Shown here piece by piece: positions 21,001 through 27,686 of a DNA stretch of 64,000 nucleotides; the stretch's first letter is position 1, and each line of letters begins with the position of its first letter. The notes under the pieces are model-generated. The model searched no databases and was not told the origin of the DNA. It saw only the letters and a list, made by a program, of their open reading frames with translations. Origin of the DNA: Symmachiella dynata. Its GTDB lineage: Bacteria > Planctomycetota > Planctomycetia > Planctomycetales > Planctomycetaceae. The translations under genes and the position numbers were made by a program. The stretch lies in assembly GCF_007747995.1 (NCBI RefSeq), contig NZ_CP036276.1:3711001-3775000 (forward strand), given 5' to 3'.

Positions 21001-21606
21001 GGCGAAAACCGAAACGAGTTGCAGCGAATGGATGGCCAGTCGCTGGCAGCCGAGGCCCAGCAGCAGGCGGAATTGCTGGTGTCGGAGATCCGCCAAGACG
21101 CGGAGGAGTTTATACGGCTACATCTGGCATCAGTGGTCCTCAAACAAGCCATTGAGCGGTATCGTGAAAGTAGTCAGGGGCCCGTCCTGGAGCGAGCTAG
21201 TGATTTGTTTGCGCGGCTGACTCTGAACTCTTTCTCCGGCCTGCGAGCTGAATTCAACGATAAGGGCGAAGCGGTCATTGTAGGAGTTCGCGCCGAAAAC
21301 GGACGTCTGGTGTACGTGCATGGCATGAGTGAAGGGACGTGTGACCAGCTGTACCTTGCCCTCCGACTGGCCGTGCTTGAGGCGTCAATCAGTTCCGGGC
21401 GACATTTGCCGTTCGTGGTGGACGATGTGTTAATCATGTTCGACGATGTGCGTGCAGCAGCTGCATTACAGGTTTTTGCGGAGCTATCGAGTAAGACACA
21501 AGTGATTTTTTTCACACATCACGAACACTTGATTGAATTGGCACGTGCAACTGTGCCCGACACTGTTCTGTTCGTCCACCAATTAGAAGGATCAGGCACG
21601 CCGTGA
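18070..21606 (+). CDS. YhaN/Rad50-like SMC-type ATPase
   Basis: An 1,178-residue partner of the preceding nuclease. The N-terminal ATPase half has Walker A GPNEAGKSS at 33-41; the C-terminal half has signature-like GMSEGTCDQLYLALRLA and Walker B LPFVVDDVL followed by a His-rich FFTHHEH switch. Between them about 900 residues are heptad-rich, Glu/Arg/Leu coiled coil interrupted by short breaks. There is no obvious CxxC zinc hook, which fits YhaN better than SbcC. A GAGGAG motif precedes the ATG inside the upstream gene. The expected product is an ATP-driven clamp that presents DNA ends to the YhaO-like subunit. Its stop is 57 bp from an oppositely oriented transposase, so any seventh operon gene would have been cut off there. 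Confidence 0.87.
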   Translation: MKVLRLDLRAFGPFTNVTLSPDDGKFGLHIVYGPNEAGKSSSLRALRQWLYGIPHNSTDDFVHQYSDMRIGGVLEHDGKRLEFIRRKGRIKTIRAADDTDVIDDVELSRVLGGVDETAFSHRFGVDYEELRRGGHAVAHGSGDLGELLFSAGAGVADLGRIQKQLEIDAEELFKPRGSKQRINEATGKLKEATQRVRTHLLPTARWRDLDKAVRDAETRRNEIDAELGTHRKRVSYLDRVESALPLIGKKQELTVAFESVVDAPRLPKEFSETRSQLVVTRRHAESSKRDAQRDIESLREKIDAIVLPTGLLEKRTTINELKDRLGAWQKAQKDRPALITRKQSAEERVVEILGELGKPLDLTAAEHLKVSSILSQRIQSLAKRHVAVQTELNGARSRKATLERELKSNQERIAALPPDTDTRPLRRTLRDVAERGQLDQKLKQAEESASTEEDNAQRKLSQLRLWRGQLDELEQLPIPAIDTIERFEGELHDADRSLQQAMDDLDKLQQENEELTREQKSLELEQRVPTEAELESARRRRDEGWNLLVRILDGTQPAEMPETASFIHEFAPDGNLQDAFHASVSQADEISDRLRREADRVLRLAQLRADIDSNQSQQRTQSEKCDDRRGVRSELQKDWEAQWEAVGIRPLPPREMRSWLRSHEELTVISRTLRTYRLEVESVSADIKDCRDSLVKCLASLGKSPEANGGSLRSLVDQCTEIADSIEEDNRIRRECAQELDRNVKELKNVEQALAQAVDAAEEWQSEWEQAIAELDVTAASDPDVANSILQLITKLEEELRDRNRFEERITGVDNESTAFADDVRVLVEAVAPDLLDSPIASSVDDLFDRLTRAEKDHVKQEGLEQQLSDAEKRLNDASSNGRDAEQHLQELCTLAGANSVDELPEIERRAGQRTELERQIAEVNSRLTDLAAGVSLHDFAESVSEYDVDAVRAEKGKLDDCIASLENERRITDESIGENRNELQRMDGQSLAAEAQQQAELLVSEIRQDAEEFIRLHLASVVLKQAIERYRESSQGPVLERASDLFARLTLNSFSGLRAEFNDKGEAVIVGVRAENGRLVYVHGMSEGTCDQLYLALRLAVLEASISSGRHLPFVVDDVLIMFDDVRAAAALQVFAELSSKTQVIFFTHHEHLIELARATVPDTVLFVHQLEGSGTP

Positions 21607-21662
21607 GTATCGGGTTGTCTGCAGACTTCACTGTCAGAACGGAATAATCGCAGGATTGAAAA

Positions 21663-22727
21663 TCAGGCAGCGCGTCGCTCGTAGTGGCGGAGCAGCCCAC
21701 CCAGTCTTGTCCGACATTCAATCAGAATGGTGTCGGGCGGATCATCTTTCGGTCCCGGCCAGTCTCCTGTGAGCAGAAAGTTGCCAATAGCCTGATGCGG
21801 TCGCTCCGTGTGGTAGTGTTCGATGTACTCTGAAATTAAGTAGTCAAAGTGCTTTGGGCCACACGCGATGAAATAATCCAACGCCTCCTGTTGCAGGCTC
21901 TGGATAAACCGCTCGATGTGCGCCTGTAGGTTGGGAGCCCGCACGCTATTCTTCTTCACCTTGATGCCAGCATCTCGCAGGACTTTGTCGAAGTCCTGGC
22001 GGTAAAGACTGTCCCGATCGCGCAATATCAACGTGGCTTCTTGGCCTGTGGATTTCACGTGTTCCACAAATCGCTGGGCCTGCTCATTCATCCATTCCGT
22101 CGTCGGTTTCCGCGTGCATTTCGTCACGAACACCTTGCGACTGCCTATATGTAGGAATACCAACACGAAGTACTGTCGCGGGCCAAACTTGGTCCAGACG
22201 CGTTTCGAAAAGAAATCGCACTGGTAAAGTGTTTCCGCATGCCGCTTGAGAAACTCATGCCAGCTATCCGGTCCGCGGTTCGGGCCTGGATCGAGGTCAT
22301 GCGATTTCATGATCCTCTTGACCGTGTTGCGAGACGGTGGTTTGAGGCCCAACTTCTTGAGTTCCCCCATGATGCGGGTGTAGCCCCAACCGGTCTCCGA
22401 GCCGATCTTCACGATCAATTTGCGGATCGATTCGGCGGTCCGCGGCCGGCCCATCTTCTTGGGCTTATGACCGCCCCGCTCTTTTCGCAGCCAACTCAGA
22501 AATGTGTTGTACGACACGATCGTGATCAGATGCTTGAGGTCGGACCCGATCCCCTGCCCTAGTTTCATCAGCCGCGCCTTCTCCTCTGGCTCGAGGAAGA
22601 TCCGCTTCTTGCCCACGCGTTTGCGGAGCATTTCGTTTTCCGCTTTGAGCCACTCGACCTGCCGGATCAGTTCGTTACGGGTGCATCGTGCGAGCAGAAA
22701 CAGTAGCGGCTGGAAAACCCGTCCCAT
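21663..22727 (-). CDS. rve-family transposase, full length (IS3/IS481-like)
   Basis: A 354-residue transposase: an N-terminal coiled and helix-turn-helix region (residues about 15-145, including GRPRTAESIRKLI), then an integrase core with Asp171 in QCDFFSKR, Asp237 in LRDRD and Glu272 in AHIERFIQ. The last two acidic residues are 35 apart, as in DD35E enzymes. The C-terminus carries HTERPHQAIGN. It is the intact relative of the truncated copy at 8940-9620; the pair brackets the six-gene operon. Clear terminal inverted repeats were not found, so the element's limits are not given. There is no frameshift, so it could be active. Confidence 0.85.
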   Translation of the reverse strand: MGRVFQPLLFLLARCTRNELIRQVEWLKAENEMLRKRVGKKRIFLEPEEKARLMKLGQGIGSDLKHLITIVSYNTFLSWLRKERGGHKPKKMGRPRTAESIRKLIVKIGSETGWGYTRIMGELKKLGLKPPSRNTVKRIMKSHDLDPGPNRGPDSWHEFLKRHAETLYQCDFFSKRVWTKFGPRQYFVLVFLHIGSRKVFVTKCTRKPTTEWMNEQAQRFVEHVKSTGQEATLILRDRDSLYRQDFDKVLRDAGIKVKKNSVRAPNLQAHIERFIQSLQQEALDYFIACGPKHFDYLISEYIEHYHTERPHQAIGNFLLTGDWPGPKDDPPDTILIECRTRLGGLLRHYERRAA

Positions 22728-23022
22728 TGTGATAGAATCCCTTCAAATACAGCGGTTTCCTGGGGGTGTTCAAAACTATTGATACACCGCTGAGACGCTC
22801 GCCGCACCCGGTTGAAGAGCCCAAATGAGCCCTCCCGACGCATTGACCATCGCTGGTCCGCAAAGCCTGCCCAGATTGCCGCCGCAAAATGTCGCGCGGG
22901 CTGTTAACCAACTTCAAAAAGTTCGAAGAGGGTTGGTTACGATTCGAGCCACCGTGTCGGACTCGAACTTTTGTAAACCCTTGCTACTACTGGGTTTCAA
23001 AAAACAGGTCCAAAGAGCATGG

Positions 23023-24525
23023 TTACGAGGAGGGTTTGGCACGGGGAGGAGTTACGCCGATCGTTCCCTCCTGTCCGTCGTAATCAACCCGCTTCAATAA
23101 ATCCTGCAGCAGGAGCGCTTGTTCCCCCATGGAGAGACCGTCCCAAAGCGGATCGAAACCCGCCAATGCGGCGCGGACGTCGGCTTCTGTTAGGTGCTCG
23201 CGCTGCAATTCGGTCAATTCGTTGCGGATCTCCGCCAACCGGCGTTCGGCCGCCGCCACCTGCTGTTGGGCGTTCGCTAGACGACGCTGATCATCGACTG
23301 CCGCCCAGCGTTCCATTTCGCCCGCAAGTCGTCCTAGTTCCCGCGACAATTCCCGCGCTTCGTCGTCCAAGGATTGCTGGTCTGTCTCCCATTCCGCGCT
23401 CAGGGCGGCCAATGTGTCGGCGACCAGCCTGGGGTCGCGACCAATCTCGCGAATTTGGTCGACGACGAACCGCTCGATCTCGGCGGCGGGAACCGGTTGG
23501 GAGGGGCAAGCGGCCCGGCCTAGCTTTTGTGACTTGTTGCAAACGTAATAGCGGTAGCAGCGGGTCTTTTTGCGGACGGTGTGTGCATGGGACATGTGGC
23601 AACCGCAGGGGGCACAACGTAACAGTCCCTTCAGCGGTGCCGCATAGCCGTTCTGTGCCGCGGCAGTTTTATTGGTGCGGTTCAGTCGCAATAAATGCTG
23701 CACACGCTGAAACGTAGCAGGATCAACGATCCCCGCATGTTGTCCGTCGTAGATCGTCTGTTGGTAGCGGACCTTGCCGCTATAGGCCACATTCGTGAGC
23801 AGCTTATGCAGGCTAGTCTTGTCGAATGCTCGCCCGCCGCGCGTGGTCTCTTTTTTGGTGACCCAGCGTTTTGTCGTCCAACCTTGACGATTCACCTCGG
23901 CGACTGCCGACAACAAGGACTGGTGCTCCAAATAGAACGCGAAGATCGTGCGGACCTGTTCCGCTTCGGCATCGTTGACGACTAATTTCGTGTCGATGAT
24001 GTCGTAGCCCAGGATCGGTGGGCCGCCCACGTATTTTCCTTTGCGACGAGCGGCCGCCATCTTGTCCCGTGTCCGTTCGGAGATCATCTCCCGCTCGAAC
24101 TGGGCAAACGACAACAGAATATTCAGCGTCAACCGCCCCATGGAATGCGTCGTATTGAACTGTTGCGTAACTGAGACAAACGACACACCGTGCGTCTCAA
24201 AGCTTTGCATCATGCGGGCGAAGTCGAGGAGACTGCGGCTGAGCCGGTCGACTTTGTAGACCACGACGCAATCGATCTGGCCCGCCTCGATGTCTTGTAG
24301 CAGCCGTTTCACACCGGGCCGCTGCATGTCGCCTCCCGAAAATCCCCCGTCGGAATAATCGTCGGCTAGCACCTGCCAACCTTCGTGCCGATGACTGGCA
24401 ATGAACGCCTCGGCCGATTCACGCTGTGCGTCGAGAGAGTTGAAATCTTGGTCGAGTCCCTCGCTGGTCGATTTGCGGGTGTAGATCGCGCAGCGGATGG
24501 TAGAAGTTTTGCAATTGCTGTTCAT
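23023..24525 (-). CDS. Large serine recombinase
   Basis: A 500-residue site-specific recombinase. Residues about 10-160 form the resolvase catalytic domain with nucleophile Ser19 in YTRKSTSE and the arginine-bearing YKVDRLSRS motif. A recombinase domain follows (about 170-270), then a zinc-ribbon-like segment with CAPCGC and later Cys residues (about 307-345), then a coiled coil (about 380-445). This is the architecture of enzymes that integrate and excise phages or islands. The ATG overlaps the stop of the DUF2924 gene by a few bases and AAAGGAG lies seven bases upstream, so the two are a translationally coupled pair. It is likely the integrase of an element in this region; the attachment site is not proven. 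Confidence 0.9.
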   Translation of the reverse strand: MNSNCKTSTIRCAIYTRKSTSEGLDQDFNSLDAQRESAEAFIASHRHEGWQVLADDYSDGGFSGGDMQRPGVKRLLQDIEAGQIDCVVVYKVDRLSRSLLDFARMMQSFETHGVSFVSVTQQFNTTHSMGRLTLNILLSFAQFEREMISERTRDKMAAARRKGKYVGGPPILGYDIIDTKLVVNDAEAEQVRTIFAFYLEHQSLLSAVAEVNRQGWTTKRWVTKKETTRGGRAFDKTSLHKLLTNVAYSGKVRYQQTIYDGQHAGIVDPATFQRVQHLLRLNRTNKTAAAQNGYAAPLKGLLRCAPCGCHMSHAHTVRKKTRCYRYYVCNKSQKLGRAACPSQPVPAAEIERFVVDQIREIGRDPRLVADTLAALSAEWETDQQSLDDEARELSRELGRLAGEMERWAAVDDQRRLANAQQQVAAAERRLAEIRNELTELQREHLTEADVRAALAGFDPLWDGLSMGEQALLLQDLLKRVDYDGQEGTIGVTPPRAKPSS

Positions 24526-25019
24526 CGGCTAGCTCCTTTCCCGTCCAGGCGAAAGAACAGAAACCCGTTGGTATGCGAGCCGGTGATCGCCTTGGCGACC
24601 GCCGATAGCGACTTGTACGTCTCCCCTTCGTATTCGAACCCGTCGTCGAGAATGGTCACATTGATCGAGCCTCCTTTATAGTTACGGGTCAGCACCGTTC
24701 CCGGCATGGGAATCCGCTGGTCGTGTGTTTGCGGAAGAGGAACGTTTTTTGTTGCTGTCGATGGTTCGGACAGCTCGTGCCCTTGCGGCGGTTTGAGACG
24801 TAGGTCGGCGTCGTTGGCCAATTCGGTCGCTCGCCGACGTGCGCGCTCCGACAAGTCCCCCTCAGCGTTGGCCTGCAACCGCCAGGCAATCCGTTTGATC
24901 AACCATGTCTTGTGGTTGGACCGGCAAGCTTCGCCGAACAGCTCTTCGAAACGCGTCCGCAATTCGCGGGACGTCATGCGCCGCATGGCGGCTACCTCTT
25001 TGTGAATGTTGAGTGGCAT
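24522..25019 (-). CDS. DUF2924 protein, recombinase partner
   Basis: A 165-residue protein with AAGGAG upstream of its ATG. It has the DUF2924 layout: an N-terminal helical part MTSRELRTRFEELFGE with NHKTWLIKRIAWRLQ, then a C-terminal DNA-binding-like part containing GTVLTRNYKGG, YEGETYKSLSAVAKAITG and NGFLFF. This family is commonly encoded just upstream of serine recombinases, as here. Its role is presumed accessory DNA binding during recombination, but that is not established. Confidence 0.85.
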   Translation of the reverse strand: MPLNIHKEVAAMRRMTSRELRTRFEELFGEACRSNHKTWLIKRIAWRLQANAEGDLSERARRRATELANDADLRLKPPQGHELSEPSTATKNVPLPQTHDQRIPMPGTVLTRNYKGGSINVTILDDGFEYEGETYKSLSAVAKAITGSHTNGFLFFRLDGKGASR

Positions 25020-25270
25020 GTGAGTGCTCCTTAAAAAAATGAGAAACCGCAGGTTGGTGGCTCTCGAAACCCGTTAACCGTGTGTGACACTGAGCCTCAA
25101 ATGGCCGCCCACATCAAGGCATGTCGGGCCGAAATCTGGTGAATCTTTGCCTCTTCACCAAATCTACCGACATCGTGAACGCGGGAGCGCTTTCACGCGG
25201 CGAAAAGCCGAGCAGGTAGCCAGAAGAAGTGCGTAAGGGCCGACGACGATCGTAGGCGTTCGACACGGTT

Positions 25271-25570
25271 ATGCGCAAAAGCTTCGACGGTTTGTTGCGG
25301 TTGGCGGAAGAACATCTTGAGCAAAATGTTTTGGCCGGCGGCTTGTTTGTGTTCGTCAATCGCCGTCGCGATCGCGTGAAGTTGTTGTACTGGAACGACG
25401 ACGGATTGGCGATTTGGTACAAACGGCTCGAAGCGGGCACGTTTGAAATCCCGGCTGTCTCCCCAGAAGTTGCGCGCGTCACGCTGTCGGCCACCGAGTT
25501 AGCGAAGCTACTAGGCGGGATCGAGTTATCGAGTGTGCGGCATCGGAAAAGATTTCAACTTTCGCGATAA
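25271..25570 (+). pseudogene. IS66 TnpB remnant
   Basis: Ninety-nine codons match the IS66 accessory protein TnpB: MRKSFDGLLRLAEEHL, LFVFVNRRRDRVKLLYW and YKRLEAGTFEIP. The usual N-terminal residues before MRKSF are missing or degraded, and the sequence runs directly into a fragment of the next IS66 gene in another frame. Non-functional. Confidence 0.78.
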
Positions 25571-25778
25571 ATTGCGATACTTTTGTAAGCGCTTGATCGC
25601 CAGTTGCAAATCCAACGGGGTGGAACCGTTCGCCTACCTTCACGATTTGTTCAGCAAGATACCGACACTCTCACTCGATGAAAAAACAGGCACCCCGCGA
25701 ACCAAACACCTCATCCCGCTACTACCAGATCAGTGGCTAAAAACCCACCCCCAAACCAAACGAACCTACGCCCGCTAA
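25536..25778 (+). pseudogene. IS66 transposase (TnpC) C-terminal fragment
   Basis: Only the last about 75 codons remain: IASCKSNGVEPFAYLHDLF and LLPDQWLKTHPQTKR, the typical end of IS66 transposases. It overlaps the TnpB remnant in a different frame, showing that an internal deletion removed most of the transposase gene. Confidence 0.72.
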
Positions 25779-25799
25779 ACCAACAGTGCACTTCGTGAA

Positions 25800-26060
25800 G
25801 CGCATACGACATATGGCCGGCGTTCATGGCGAGCGCTTCGGAGCATGATCAAAGTGGGACGAATGCTCAAGCGGCATTTGGACAATCTGGTGACGTGGTT
25901 TCGGCACCCGATCAGCAACGGTCCTGTGGAAGGATTCAACAGCCGCATCCAAGCCATCAAATCCGCCGCACGGGGCTTTCGAAACTTCGAAAACTACCGC
26001 ATCCGCATCCTGTTCTTCTGCGGCAGCCTGAATCTGGAACCGGCGATGTCGTTTGCGTAG
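25800..26060 (+). pseudogene. ISL3-like transposase C-terminal fragment
   Basis: The frame encodes KVGRMLKRHLDNLV, then NGPVEGFNSRIQAIKSAARG and FRNFENYRIRILFFCG, the diagnostic C-terminus of ISL3 transposases. Everything upstream of this, including most of the catalytic core, is absent. The segment follows the IS66 fragment with only a few dozen bases between. Confidence 0.75.
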
Positions 26061-26091
26061 CCATGAAATTCGCCGAAGAGCCAAATGTTTA

Positions 26092-26165
26092 GGCTACCGC
26101 ACGCCACACGAGGTGTTGTTTGATGAATGACGAAGAGGCGTTTGTTGCATTTCAGATTTGAAGGT
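26092..26165 (+). pseudogene. IS30-like transposase tail
   Basis: One frame reads CLGYRTPHEVLFDE, a stop, then a degenerate end. This is the conserved C-terminus of IS30-family transposases (RPRKCLGYRTPHEVF in typical members, recalled). Only about 25 codons survive. Confidence 0.55.
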
Positions 26166-26167
26166 GC

Positions 26168-26191
26168 CGGGGGTTTTTCAACGGGCTGCTA
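26168..26191 (-). repeat. Solo terminal repeat of the IS1182-like element
   Basis: These 24 bases are the exact reverse complement of the left end of the IS at 3721-3744. No matching transposase body lies next to it, so it is a leftover end or the end of a related element. The IS701-like element begins immediately after. Confidence 0.75.
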
Positions 26192-27677
26192 CCTCGACTT
26201 TTGCCATCAGGAGGCAATCGCCAAGGCGTTGAGTATCGTGTGTTTCTTTTGCTTGGTGAGTTTTTCAATGGGCGTGCTGTGATTCTCGTGTTGAAAAAGG
26301 TAATCGTCCCATGCATTGTACCGCACGCCGGCCAGAGCGTCAGAAAAGGTAATTGACGTCTTGCCCACCCAGGTGACATGAATCGTTTCTTGGTTTCTTT
26401 TGGGCAAGTGCACGAACCAGTAGGTGATCAGCGTGTACAGGCAAAACAAGCATGGTTCGACACGAAGCACCGTATTGCGACATCGACCGCGTGTGGTTTC
26501 CAAGCCAAGATGCTCACGCATTTCTTCAAAGGTCACCTCAATATCCCAGCGGCCGACGAACGTTTCGACAATGCGCCGGACACTCATGCGAATCTCCGTG
26601 CTGAAGAAGTATTCGTCTCGATGGTCGCCGGTCAAATCGCGCACGTAGAGCCAACGCACCGCAACCAAGCCTTGGCCTTGTCGATACCAGTGACCCACGC
26701 CAGAGAGAACCTCGATGCGCCGTGTTCCACCGCCGTACCATTTCACGGTCAAACGCCTGCGTTTGTTGGTCAAGGCGACTACGTCTTGGGGACTCGGTAA
26801 TCGCTCTCCCACAACGCGTGGGCGACCACTTTGGCGAGGTTTTCTTAGTGGCGGTTGATCGTGTAGAACGGCCTTTGGCGGAAACTTACTGACCAAGGTC
26901 AAGCGGTTGCGATGACGTGAAGCGAAGTTGGCCAACTCATGCGAGGCAAAGCCGCCATCGCCTGCAAAGACTGTTTTCCGCTGGGGAAACCACCGCATCC
27001 AGACCGCCAGTAAGCCTCGCATTAGCTCGGGAGGCGTCTTGTGGACAACGCCCGCCGTTCGACTTTCTTTCGGCGTGCGATACAAGGCGATCAACATCGG
27101 GAGAGCCCAAGTTCGTGTCGCCCCGGGAACCTGGACTCGCAAAGCCAAAACCACCCACTTGTGCCCCCAGCGATGAACCAGGTGCTGATGGCTCGACCGA
27201 ACGGCATCGCGATGACAGCCTTTGCCATACACGTTTTCACCACGGTGCTGACTCACCGTGTCATCGCCGGCCAACTCCAGAAGCCCCTCGGCAGCAAAAC
27301 GCTTCACGATGGCCATGGCTAATTTTTGCCAACGCGCGACTCGACCAGCGTCGATGCGAAAACACACGATGATAAGAACTGAAGTGGCCCGTAGATCGCG
27401 CACCCGACCAACAAATCAGCCGCCAGATGGTGCGCCTTCCCCGAACCATGACGGTCGCAATCAACAGGCTCGAAAACCGTTGCCACACCGATGGTGTGAA
27501 ACCTTTGGAAAACTCGTCTAACAGTTCGTGCACCGCATCTGGTATCCTCGTCATCGGAGCATCCTTGCTCGGGGGGATGGGTTGTCGTAACAACGCTCAT
27601 TTTACCCGAGAGGGTGCTCTTTCGGCATCACCACTTTTCGCCAGAACAAACTGCAAGATGGCAAAAGTCGAGGCTAC
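26190..27677 (-). mobile_element. IS701-like insertion sequence
   Basis: An element of about 1.49 kb bounded by inverted ends: CCTCGACTTTTGCCATC at 26192-26208 and its complement, GATGGCAAAAGTCGAGG, ending near 27677. It carries one transposase gene in two frames. Its right edge is 10 bp from the stop codon of the first RHS gene, and its left edge abuts the solo repeat. Confidence 0.75.
26207..27554 (-). pseudogene. IS701-like DDE transposase with a single-base frameshift
   Basis: The N-terminus starts at 27554 (MTRIPDAVHELL, with AAGGA upstream) and reads WQRFSSLLIATVMVRGRR and SSYHRVFSHRRW. The rest continues in another frame: DDTVSQHRGENVYGKG, VFAGDGGFASHEL, WDIEVTFEEMREHLGLE. The two halves join exactly at a run of five T on the plus strand (27323-27327; five A in the gene). 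Removing one base restores a full-length enzyme of about 450 residues. The catalytic residues look intact. The cause could be a natural mutation, programmed slippage or a sequencing error. Confidence 0.82.
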
Positions 27678-27686
27678 ATCGCGCAC

